Position numbers and translations under genes: made by a program. A DNA stretch of 22,276 nt from a virus. Position 1 is the stretch's first letter. Each line of letters opens with the position of its first letter. Shown here piece after piece: positions 1-6,088 of the stretch. Where the stretch lies: IMG/VR virus record IMGVR_UViG_3300042923_000666, positions 1 through 22,276 of that record, one strand, 5' to 3'. The notes below the pieces were generated by a model, which was not told the origin of the DNA, did not search any database, and was given only the letters and a program-made list of their open reading frames with translations.

Positions 1-27
1 GACGTTGACCACATGGGGGGTGTGTGA
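1..27 (+). CDS. C-terminal end of an upstream gene (partial)
   Basis: The frame beginning at base 1 reads eight residues (DVDHMGGV) and stops at TGA 25-27. That stop overlaps the ATG at 27 of the next gene (TGATG), the same stop/start coupling used throughout this operon. That overlap is the only reason to call this the tail of a gene that starts outside the window. Nothing can be said about its function. Confidence 0.5.
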   Translation, partial: DVDHMGGV

Positions 28-218
28 TGTCTGACGGCATTCAGCGCCACGTTCCGAGCCGGTTCGAGCGCATCGAGTCGGCGGTTTGGGAGGCTCTTGA
101 GCCGCATGTGGAGGCCGTGATCGACCTGGACCTGAACGACCCCACCGACACTGTGGTTTTCGCCATTCTCGTTGGCCAGGTCGCGGACGCGGTGATGGGG
201 GTGGTGGGTGATGAGTGA
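27..218 (+). CDS. Small acidic hypothetical protein, 63 aa
   Basis: The protein is short, acidic and mostly helical-looking. Its C-terminal half (residues about 30-60) is rich in Val, Ala and Asp and could form an amphipathic helix. The start at ATG 27 is preferred over GTG 24 because a G-rich ribosome site (15-20) lies six bases upstream. It overlaps the next gene by 8 bases. I do not recognise the family; membership in the early operon is the only functional hint. Confidence 0.6.
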   Translation: MSDGIQRHVPSRFERIESAVWEALEPHVEAVIDLDLNDPTDTVVFAILVGQVADAVMGVVGDE

Positions 219-333
219 TCGTGAGTTTGCGTTTGGTCAGTTCCTCGCCACCCTGGGGCCGTTGAACGAGGTTGAGGTTGAGTTCGCACAGTCGGTGTTC
301 AATGCCGGCTCCGACTGGGAGGCAGGACGATGA
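211..333 (+). CDS. Small hypothetical protein, 40 aa
   Basis: The ORF starts with ATG inside the end of the preceding gene and stops in an ATGA overlap with the next one. It is acidic, with a repeated Glu-Val pattern in the middle, and ends GSDWEAGR. Its overlaps on both sides argue that it is translated. There is no recognisable family. Confidence 0.5.
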   Translation: MSDREFAFGQFLATLGPLNEVEVEFAQSVFNAGSDWEAGR

Positions 334-509
334 CCGACCACGGAACCGTCATCTACGGCGTATGCAACCGCCTGCTCGACGCGGAGACCAACGAGCACTG
401 CGAGTTCGACGGTGACGTGAACGCGACCCGCAACGACTTCGGCGGGTACCGCTGGACCTGTCCCGGATGCCGCTCGCTGCGGTACACGTCCGAGGAGGCC
501 GCGTCGTGA
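330..509 (+). CDS. Small Cys-rich (zinc-ribbon-like) protein, 59 aa
   Basis: The protein carries Cys12, Cys24 and a C-terminal CPGC pair near residues 46-49 followed by RSLRY, which looks like half or all of a small zinc ribbon. It starts in an ATGA overlap and ends in a GTGA overlap, so it sits within a translationally coupled string. Zinc binding is inferred from Cys spacing only; no specific family is recognised. Confidence 0.6.
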   Translation: MTDHGTVIYGVCNRLLDAETNEHCEFDGDVNATRNDFGGYRWTCPGCRSLRYTSEEAAS

Positions 510-583
510 TTCCGTCTCGTCCTGTTCCGGACATCCTTACCGACGACCCGCCCCTGCCAGTAGACATCCCAGAGCTCGAGTAA
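506..583 (+). CDS. Possible 25-aa microprotein ending the first gene string
   Basis: GTG 506 overlaps the previous stop in a GTGA arrangement and opens a Pro/Asp-rich 25-residue frame ending at TAA 581-583. The coupling resembles the genuine junctions around it, but the length is so short that chance cannot be excluded. It is the last ORF before the long non-coding stretch. Confidence 0.35.
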   Translation: MIPSRPVPDILTDDPPLPVDIPELE

Positions 584-1022
584 CCCGAAGCTCACCGGCC
601 CCCGTCGCAGTCACATGCGACCCGGGCACTAATCGTCGCGTCTTCAAACGGGCGATTCCACAACTGAATCCGGCACCCATCCCGCCAACCGAGCGGCTAA
701 GGGCTGATCCGGCGAACTCCATACAGATAGCAGCCAAGCGTGAGTGAGGCCACCGAACGGGGTGGATAGGCGCAGCGGTTGTGAGGTTCCCCGGTATGTC
801 CCGGGGGCGGATCGGATCGTGAGTCCGATTGCTTACCAACGTTCTCTGTCGAAGGGGAACACCAACTTTGAGCGCCGTAGCTGGCGCCTGATACATCGAC
901 TTCGAGGGATCGCTGAACGAACCGTTGAACGGTCGGGCGATGAAGGGGTCGGGTCCTGAGATGCATGGCACACACCCGCGTACAAGTCGCGGCAGGACAC
1001 CAACCAACGGAAGGAAGCACGC
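584..1022. other. 439-base non-coding region with serial stem-loops
   Basis: I find no convincing gene on either strand; the ORFs here read as low-complexity Arg/Ser/Pro-rich shadows. Perfect or near-perfect inverted repeats occur at 604-621, 750-765, 789-806, 811-829, 841-860, 872-887, 921-933 and 976-992, with several nearly back to back. The tract ends in a good ribosome site (GGAAGGA) for the gene at 1023. It could hold a structured RNA, a regulatory leader or a replication/packaging signal. I see no clear sigma70 promoter. Confidence 0.6.
604..621 (+). terminator. Stem-loop just after the first gene string, possible terminator
   Basis: GTCGCA and TGCGAC form a perfect 6-bp stem around a 6-base loop, 20 bases after the last stop codon at 583. 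There is no T-run after it, so intrinsic termination is only suggested by position. It may equally be the first element of the stem-loop series that follows. Confidence 0.3.
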
Positions 1023-1331
1023 ATGGAAGAGATCGAGCCACTGATCGAATCGCAGGCCGCCGACGAACTCGTTGAGGTCCACAACCCCCGCGGGGTGATC
1101 GCTGACATGCGCACCTTCTTCGCGGACACGTCCCTCACAGAAGGCCGGCTCACTGTCACGCTCGCGGCGGCGCTGCTTCCCGGTATTGGCCGCGTCGAGA
1201 ACCTGCAACTCCTGTACACGGGGAAGTTCGAGCTCGAAGGCGACACGTATGTGGTCACCGACCTGGGCGTCGTCAACATCTCCGAGATGATCCGCGGCGT
1301 CGAGTCCGTCCTGGACGACGCCGGACTGTAG
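1023..1331 (+). CDS. Acidic hypothetical phage protein, 102 aa
   Basis: This is the first gene after the non-coding region, with a strong ribosome site (AACGGAAGGA) about seven bases before ATG. The protein is acidic and soluble-looking, with no signal peptide, membrane segment or Cys motif. Residues 40-90 alternate hydrophobic and polar residues in a beta-rich pattern. It ends TAG and is followed at once by a 14-bp perfect stem-loop. I do not recognise the family. Confidence 0.75.
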   Translation: MEEIEPLIESQAADELVEVHNPRGVIADMRTFFADTSLTEGRLTVTLAAALLPGIGRVENLQLLYTGKFELEGDTYVVTDLGVVNISEMIRGVESVLDDAGL

Positions 1332-1334
1332 GGC

Positions 1335-1375
1335 TTGTGGGGTTCGGTTCGGCCAGGGGGTACCGAACCCCACAA
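1335..1375 (+). terminator. Perfect 14-bp stem-loop between two genes
   Basis: TTGTGGGGTTCGGT (1335-1348) pairs exactly with 1362-1375 around a 13-base loop. The stem starts four bases after the stop of the 102-aa gene and ends about ten bases before the ribosome site of the next gene. There is no T-run, which is common for actinobacterial terminators. It could be a partial terminator, an RNA-processing or stability element, or a leader structure controlling the next gene. Confidence 0.55.
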
Positions 1376-1392
1376 CACACAACGGAGGCGTC

Positions 1393-1641
1393 ATGAGTCA
1401 GGACTTTAGGCGGTCGGCGAAACGGTACCGCCACACAGCAACCCTCACCACCATTCTCGCCGGCATCACCACCGGCCTCAGTTTCGCGGTCATGTTCACG
1501 AACCTGTGGGCGGGACTGTTCATCCTCGGGTGCGCGACGGTCCTTGTTCTCGTCAGCTTGTGTGTCCGTTCGGAAGCTGTGCAGGTGGGGCGGTTGGCGG
1601 CATCTCAGTCCCGCATGACCGCATGGAACCGCCGTGCGTGA
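1393..1641 (+). CDS. Two-helix membrane protein, 82 aa
   Basis: A basic N-terminus (residues 1-15) is followed by two hydrophobic segments at about 19-36 and 39-58, then a polar basic tail. This predicts a helical-hairpin inner-membrane protein with both ends in the cytoplasm. ACGGAGG lies six bases before ATG. It overlaps the next gene, another small membrane protein, by 8 bases. The role is unknown; small early membrane proteins in phages are often exclusion factors or host-takeover proteins, but that is only a possibility here. Confidence 0.7.
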   Translation: MSQDFRRSAKRYRHTATLTTILAGITTGLSFAVMFTNLWAGLFILGCATVLVLVSLCVRSEAVQVGRLAASQSRMTAWNRRA

Positions 1642-1792
1642 CGATCTCGCGTGGGTGAACGGTCGCCCCCCAGCGTTCCGCCGTGAACGGAACCACCTCA
1701 TCCGACAGGCCATTCTCTACGGCCTGGTAGTCGCCACTCTCACCCATGCCGCATTCCTGGTGCGGTTCTCACCCAACCGGAGAAACCAATGA
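1634..1792 (+). CDS. Single-pass small membrane protein, 52 aa
   Basis: GTG 1634 starts eight bases inside the preceding gene, and the frame ends in an ATGA overlap with the gene at 1789. A basic region (residues 18-28) precedes one hydrophobic segment of about 20 residues (AILYGLVVATLTHAAFLVRF) and a basic tail. The ribosome site is weak, so translation probably depends on coupling to the upstream membrane protein. The two may act together, but no family is recognised. Confidence 0.55.
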   Translation: MRDDLAWVNGRPPAFRRERNHLIRQAILYGLVVATLTHAAFLVRFSPNRRNQ

Positions 1793-2166
1793 GCGTTGAT
1801 CCTGCCGTTGCCGCCGCCGCCAACACCTACCTGTCCCTCCCCATGAACTTCGGGGAACCCACGAACCTGATCCTCATCGCTGAGCGGGATGCGTGGGTTG
1901 CGGCCGTGGAGTGGCTTGTTGGTCACCCGGACGAGTACGCACGCCTCAGCCGACAGAAGCCGATCACCGATGACGAGTGGGAGTACGCGATCAAGGATGG
2001 CGCCGGTCTTCACGCGTGGCCGTTCGGGCCGCAGGACGAGGAACTGGCGGAGACCCTCGACGCTTGCGTCAAGGCACTCGACGGCAACGACCCGGACTTC
2101 TGGAACCCGGACGACCACATCGTGCGTCGTCGGAAGCATGGCGCGTGGGAGCCGGTGTCGTCGTGA
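1789..2166 (+). CDS. Hypothetical acidic protein, 125 aa
   Basis: The start overlaps the previous stop (ATGA) and the end overlaps the next start (GTGA). The protein is acidic with several Trp residues (for example DAWVAAVEWL and DEWEYAIKDG) and a basic patch near the C-terminus (HIVRRRKH). There is no signal peptide or membrane segment. I do not recognise a domain. Confidence 0.75.
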   Translation: MSVDPAVAAAANTYLSLPMNFGEPTNLILIAERDAWVAAVEWLVGHPDEYARLSRQKPITDDEWEYAIKDGAGLHAWPFGPQDEELAETLDACVKALDGNDPDFWNPDDHIVRRRKHGAWEPVSS

Positions 2167-2312
2167 ACCGTCCCACTGATCTTGGCCCTATGGGTGAAGC
2201 CGCCCCCGTGAAGGGTGTGCGCAGGCGCCGAGGCCCAAACCTGCTTGTGATCGTCGGCTGGCTGTTTGTCGCCGTCCTCATCATCCGATTCATCGTGGAG
2301 GTAACCCTGTGA
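2163..2312 (+). CDS. Single-pass membrane protein with basic N-terminus, 49 aa
   Basis: GTG 2163 overlaps the previous stop. A basic stretch (VRRRRG, residues 19-24) is followed by a strongly hydrophobic segment (about 26-45), leaving a very short C-terminal tail. The likely orientation is N-terminus inside. It ends in a GTGA overlap with the next gene. It is the third small membrane protein within 900 bases. Confidence 0.6.
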   Translation: MNRPTDLGPMGEAAPVKGVRRRRGPNLLVIVGWLFVAVLIIRFIVEVTL

Positions 2313-2854
2313 ACGAATACACCGCATCAAACGGCGCACGCATCGTAAAGGGGTTCGATGCCGGAACGTGGTTCACCATCGACATGTCGACAGTGGACAA
2401 CACCGTCAAGCTTGCAGGCGTACATGTCGAGGCGCTGCGTGAGTTCTTCCGTGCTGAGGAAGACGAACGCCTCGGACGGTGGCGCTGGCCCGAGAACCCC
2501 GACTACCTCGTTTACCCCATCCCCGGGAAGCCGAACGCCGTTCGCGTACTCATCGAGAGCACTTCGACGACCGGGTTCTACTACCGGGGCGAGTCTGGCG
2601 AGAACTCGACCGAGGACATGGGCCGTCCCGCGCGGGCTTACTTCGATGCTCACCCTGAACCGAAGCCCGCATGGCATGGCGCCAAGCGCGGCGAGGTGTG
2701 GGCTCTGACCCTCAACGGCAGCGAGAGCGCATGGTCGTTCACCGACTTCTCGTCTCACCAGTGGGTATCCGCTACCGACCCAGCGAATCGGATCTCCGTC
2801 AACAACGGGGGCATCACCGCTGGTCGCCGCATCTACCCCGAGGGGGACTCATGA
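2309..2854 (+). CDS. Hypothetical protein, 181 aa
   Basis: GTG 2309 lies in a GTGA overlap, with GGAGG eight bases upstream, and the gene ends in an ATGA overlap with the exonuclease gene. The protein is soluble and rich in aromatic residues, with beta-like alternation in the first half and a Gly/Asn/Arg-rich C-terminus. I do not recognise a family. Position next to the RecE-like exonuclease could mean a recombination role, but that is weak evidence. Confidence 0.7.
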   Translation: MNEYTASNGARIVKGFDAGTWFTIDMSTVDNTVKLAGVHVEALREFFRAEEDERLGRWRWPENPDYLVYPIPGKPNAVRVLIESTSTTGFYYRGESGENSTEDMGRPARAYFDAHPEPKPAWHGAKRGEVWALTLNGSESAWSFTDFSSHQWVSATDPANRISVNNGGITAGRRIYPEGDS

Positions 2855-3702
2855 CCGTCGTACACGACATGTCCGACCTGGACTACCACTCGCGCCCCGA
2901 GCTCTCCAGCACCGGGGCGCGTTTGCTTCTACCCGAGTTCGGTGGGTCGCCGGCGAAGTTCAAGTACCGGCAGGGACGTGAGTACACGTCGGCCGCGTTC
3001 GACGTCGGCAAGGCGGTCCACGCGCAAGTCCTCGGCGTTGGTGCACAAGCCGTCGCATACCCGGAAGACGTGCTCGCGTCGAACGGAGCCGCATCCACGA
3101 AAGCCGCCAAGGAATGGGCCGACAGTGTGCGGTTCGAGGGGAAGATCCCCATGAAAGCCGCCGACCTGCGACCCATCACCGGCATGTCCGAAGCCGTCCT
3201 CCGGCATCCGACCGCGCGTGCACTGTTCGAGCTTCCCGGCCACAGGGAAGTGTCCGCGTTCAGTGAGGTTGACGGTGTGAAGGTTCGGGCACGATTCGAC
3301 GCGCTCACCGACGAAACACCGCAGGGTGCGTTCGGCATCGACCTCAAAACATCCTCCGACTCCGCTGACGGCGACACGTTCACGAAGACGGTTGTGAAGT
3401 ACGGGTACCACGTGCAGCAGGAGTTCTACAAGGACGCCTACCGACCCCACGGGGAGATCCAGTTCGCGTTCGTCGTCGTCGAGACCACGGCCCCCTACCT
3501 CGTCGCCGTCCACCGCCTCGGGGTCATGTACGAGGAGATGGGACGCACCCTCGCCGACGTCGCCAGGAAGACGTACGCGGCCTGTGAAGCGGCCAACACG
3601 TGGCCCGGACACCCCGAAGACGTACAGACCCTCGAACCGCCCGTGTGGGCGGCAATGGCACACGAAGAGCGCTACGCGCTCAGCTCGGAGATACGAGTCT
3701 GA
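2851..3702 (+). CDS. RecE-like PD-(D/E)XK exonuclease, 283 aa
   Basis: This resembles the C-terminal nuclease domain of RecE/exonuclease VIII, which digests one strand of linear duplex DNA to expose a 3' single strand for annealing. Visible signatures: YH near residues 12-13 followed by an LSSTGARLLL segment, FDVGKAVH at 50-57, Asp150 in ARFDALTD, the catalytic D-L-K at 164-166 (GIDLKTS), and QEFY plus a Tyr after it. The length fits phage stand-alone versions. I chose ATG 2851 because it overlaps the previous stop and the family motifs begin right after it. The expected RecT-type annealing partner is not obvious nearby. Confidence 0.88.
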   Translation: MTVVHDMSDLDYHSRPELSSTGARLLLPEFGGSPAKFKYRQGREYTSAAFDVGKAVHAQVLGVGAQAVAYPEDVLASNGAASTKAAKEWADSVRFEGKIPMKAADLRPITGMSEAVLRHPTARALFELPGHREVSAFSEVDGVKVRARFDALTDETPQGAFGIDLKTSSDSADGDTFTKTVVKYGYHVQQEFYKDAYRPHGEIQFAFVVVETTAPYLVAVHRLGVMYEEMGRTLADVARKTYAACEAANTWPGHPEDVQTLEPPVWAAMAHEERYALSSEIRV

Positions 3703-3947
3703 TGAGCGGAAACCCAAAGGAACTGCGTAAGGCGCGTAAAGCGGCAAACGAAGCCGCCGCCGATCTCGAAGCGATCGGGGCTCTCCCTCGGCGCAAAGGG
3801 TCGCGAGTGCGCTGGAGAAATGGCGTCATCTGGGAGCGGATGGGTGACGACGCATGGCGCCCCACCACGGCCCCCGACGATGACGCCCATTGGACGTACC
3901 CGTCGTTGCACGTTGCGTCGTTCGGATTCTGGGAGGTGAAGGACTGA
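3702..3947 (+). CDS. Basic hypothetical protein, 81 aa
   Basis: The gene starts in a TGATG overlap with the exonuclease and ends in a TGATG overlap with the HNH gene. The first 45 residues are basic and helical (KELRKARKAANEAAADLEAI); the rest is Trp/Asp-rich. No domain is recognised. A nucleic-acid-binding role is possible because of the basic helix. Confidence 0.65.
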   Translation: MSGNPKELRKARKAANEAAADLEAIGALPRRKGSRVRWRNGVIWERMGDDAWRPTTAPDDDAHWTYPSLHVASFGFWEVKD

Positions 3948-4474
3948 TGGACATCACACGGACGGTTGAGCCGAAGTCGCGGGTTGGAATAGTCCGGCGA
4001 CCTGCGATGGACAGGTTCATCGAGAAGACCATTCTCACGGACTCAGGATGCATCGAGTGGACCGGGGGTCTCAACGGCGCCGGATACGGGCAGTTTTACA
4101 TCGGAAGATCCGAGATCGGCCAGACCGGCAAGGGATACGCGCACCGCTGGGCCTACGAGACGTTCGTCGGCCCGATCCCCGAGGGTCTGCACATCGACCA
4201 CCTCTGCCGCAACCGAGCGTGCGTCAACCCTGACCATCTCGAGCCGGTTACCGTCCGGGAGAACCTGCTCCGCGGTGAGGGTGCGTCTGCCCAGCATGCG
4301 AAGAAGACGCACTGCCCTGCGGATCACCCGTACGCGGGCGACAACTTGCGCATCGACCCCAAGAAGGGGATGCGGTTCTGCCGTGAATGCGCGCGCATCG
4401 CCGCTCAGCGATACCGAGACAAGAAGAAGGAGGCGGGCAATGGACCTCGCGCACTCGATCGAACCGAACAGTGA
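3947..4474 (+). CDS. HNH endonuclease, 175 aa
   Basis: The central part (residues about 64-110) has the phage HNH_3 pattern: AHRWAYE, then HIDHLCRNRACVNPDHLEPV with metal/catalytic His82, Asp84, His85 and His97 and zinc-type Cys87 and Cys92, then NLLRG. The C-terminus adds a second Cys/His cluster (CPADH at about 122 and CREC at about 147) and a lysine-rich tail. This layout is typical of free-standing homing-type HNH nucleases. It sits between the RecE-like exonuclease block and the next gene, which starts 35 bases inside it, so it may be a secondary insertion. Confidence 0.85.
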   Translation: MDITRTVEPKSRVGIVRRPAMDRFIEKTILTDSGCIEWTGGLNGAGYGQFYIGRSEIGQTGKGYAHRWAYETFVGPIPEGLHIDHLCRNRACVNPDHLEPVTVRENLLRGEGASAQHAKKTHCPADHPYAGDNLRIDPKKGMRFCRECARIAAQRYRDKKKEAGNGPRALDRTEQ

Positions 4475-4994
4475 GCAGCTGAACGCGGAGGACTTGCTCG
4501 CCGGCCCCATGACGGTGACCATCACGGGCGTCAAGAAGGGCACCGCGGATCAGCCCGTGTTCATCCAACTGGCTGAGTTCGCTGACCGGACATACCGTCC
4601 CGGGAAGTCCATGAGACGCATCTTGGTGGCCGCGTGGGGGGCTGAGGCGGATGCCTACGTCGGGCGCCGCATCACGATCTACAACGACCCCAAGGTGAAG
4701 TGGGCGGGACAGGAAGTAGGTGGCATTCGCATCGCCGCCCTGTCGCACATCACCGAACCTCTCACAGTCGCGCTCACTGTGACCCGGGGCAAGCGTGCAC
4801 CGTTCACCGTGCAGCCGCTCCCGTCCGACACGGGCGCGCTCGAGGCTGCACTGGCCGACATCGCAAACTCCGACTCCATCCCGACACTCAAGGCGGCATG
4901 GGATCTCGCCGGCACACGCGGCATCCAAAACCACCCCGACGTCGTCGCCGCGAAGGAACGACGCAAGACCGAGCTCACCACCGAGGAGTCGTGA
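4440..4994 (+). CDS. Conserved-looking phage protein next to the exonuclease, 184 aa
   Basis: The start at ATG 4440 has a very good ribosome site (AAGGAGG) just upstream, inside the end of the HNH gene. Residues 1-110 look beta-rich (MTVTITGVKK, IQLAEF, ITIYNDPKVKW) and could be an OB-like or annealing-type fold. The C-terminal 60 residues are helical and resemble a small helical DNA-binding or protein-binding tail. I do not recognise a named family. It occupies the position where a RecT/Erf-type annealing protein is often found, so a single-strand DNA role is plausible but unproven. Confidence 0.75.
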   Translation: MDLAHSIEPNSEQLNAEDLLAGPMTVTITGVKKGTADQPVFIQLAEFADRTYRPGKSMRRILVAAWGAEADAYVGRRITIYNDPKVKWAGQEVGGIRIAALSHITEPLTVALTVTRGKRAPFTVQPLPSDTGALEAALADIANSDSIPTLKAAWDLAGTRGIQNHPDVVAAKERRKTELTTEES

Positions 4995-5272
4995 TGAACA
5001 GACCATTCGTTCGCCTCTGCCCCTGCGGATGCCGCATGTACGGAGTCTGGAAACAGAAGTGGTCCGACACGTGGGAACCGCAGCACGACGGCGACTACCC
5101 CCGTGATGGACTCATCCACTTCTACGCGTTCCTGTGGGAAGCGATGGACACCGCCGTTTACGAAGCATCCACCGAGGGTGCGCGCCGGCTCAAGGCTGCA
5201 CTGGAAGCGCACGCACCGAAGACCGCGGCAACGGTTCCGACATCGACGTGGCGGAAGTGGGGGATCTCGTGA
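4994..5272 (+). CDS. Small protein with N-terminal Cys cluster, 92 aa
   Basis: The gene starts in a TGATG overlap and ends in a GTGA overlap. A CPCGC cluster near residues 9-13 suggests metal binding at the N-terminus. The middle is Trp/Asp-rich, and residues 55-80 form an Ala/Arg/Glu-rich helix. No family is recognised. Confidence 0.65.
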   Translation: MNRPFVRLCPCGCRMYGVWKQKWSDTWEPQHDGDYPRDGLIHFYAFLWEAMDTAVYEASTEGARRLKAALEAHAPKTAATVPTSTWRKWGIS

Positions 5273-5532
5273 CTGTTCTTGACGCACCCCGGGTAGACAC
5301 GATCATCCTCGACGAAACCATCCTTGACGACACCGCGTGCTGCAATTACGACGACAAGCCCGCCGAGTGGCTGGCCCACTGCCGACACTGCCCCAGCCAG
5401 GCGTTGTGGTGTGCGGATCATCACGACCGGAAGATGTTGCAGGCGTTGAGTCATCGCGGGGACTGGCACTGCCGTTCTTGCGGGCAGCGGTCGTTGACGT
5501 GGCATGCCGGTTTCTACAAGAGGCCGGTATGA
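5269..5532 (+). CDS. Cys/His-rich zinc-binding protein, 87 aa
   Basis: GTG 5269 overlaps the preceding stop. The protein has Cys24-Cys25, C38-x2-C41, Cys48 with His51-His52, and C68-x2-C71, enough ligands for two zinc sites arranged like interleaved ribbons. It lies directly upstream of an HNH gene in an ATGA overlap, so the two may be co-translated. A nucleic-acid-binding zinc protein is the best guess. Confidence 0.65.
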   Translation: MTVLDAPRVDTIILDETILDDTACCNYDDKPAEWLAHCRHCPSQALWCADHHDRKMLQALSHRGDWHCRSCGQRSLTWHAGFYKRPV

Positions 5533-5849
5533 GTCGCGCGAAACCTATCCCTCCCGGCAACCGCCGCATCGTCATGGAACGGTGCGGCGGTCTCTGTGAG
5601 GGCTGCGGGAAACGACCCGTCACGGACATTCATCACCGCAAGTACAAGTCCCGTGGCGGCACCCACGACGTGTGGAACCTGCTCGCGCTCTGTGGCGGCG
5701 ACAGTGGCCTCTCAGGTGGCAACCACAGCGGATGCCACGGCATCGCACACTCCACCGAAGGGCACGAGCTCGGCTGGTCAGTTCACTCGTGGGGCGACGC
5801 CGAGACGGAACCGGTTCTGTACCGCGGCGTCATGCGCCGACTCGACTAG
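5529..5849 (+). CDS. HNH endonuclease (McrA/HNH_1-like), 106 aa
   Basis: Residues 19-28 carry RCGGLCEGCG, a zinc-type Cys pattern, followed by DIHHRKYKSRGG (the first His pair of an HNH site), NLLALCG, and GCHGIAH. This is the compact HNH fold without extra domains. It starts in an ATGA overlap with the zinc protein and ends 11 bases before the next gene. It could be a phage nuclease used in recombination or host-DNA breakdown, or a homing nuclease. Confidence 0.8.
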   Translation: MSRAKPIPPGNRRIVMERCGGLCEGCGKRPVTDIHHRKYKSRGGTHDVWNLLALCGGDSGLSGGNHSGCHGIAHSTEGHELGWSVHSWGDAETEPVLYRGVMRRLD

Positions 5850-5860
5850 GGAGGCCAGTT

Positions 5861-6088
5861 ATGTCGTCAGAGTCATATCCGGGCCGTGAAGACCCGTGGG
5901 TTATGAACCTCATCACCATGGCATCCGGTCCCGCAGCACCCGCCCGTGACGCCGCCATCCGCGCACTGTGGATCAACCACGGCTTCACGGTCGACGACAT
6001 CAACGAGGTCTGTTCTGTGGGGCTCGACATCATCCGGTGGGCACTCAACCACCACCCAATCAGCAGACCCCCGGAAGGAAGTGGGTAG
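5861..6088 (+). CDS. Small possible HTH protein, 75 aa
   Basis: GGGAGG lies about seven bases before ATG 5861. Residues 30-65 contain two amphipathic helices separated by a short turn (ALWINHGFTVDDINEV, then GLDIIRWAL), reminiscent of a helix-turn-helix. It ends in a TAGTG overlap with the replisome-organiser-like gene. The DNA-binding suggestion rests on helix pattern alone. Confidence 0.55.
   Translation: MSSESYPGREDPWVMNLITMASGPAAPARDAAIRALWINHGFTVDDINEVCSVGLDIIRWALNHHPISRPPEGSG

Noticed and set aside
744-959. 71-codon plus-strand frame in the stem-loop region
   Set aside because: It has no ribosome site and an Arg/Ser-rich product and its bases are explained by inverted repeats.
537-1394. 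285-codon minus-strand frame covering the non-coding region and the 102-aa gene
   Set aside because: The sequence lacks a domain pattern and a good ribosome site, changes composition between its two halves, and overlaps a better-supported plus-strand gene.
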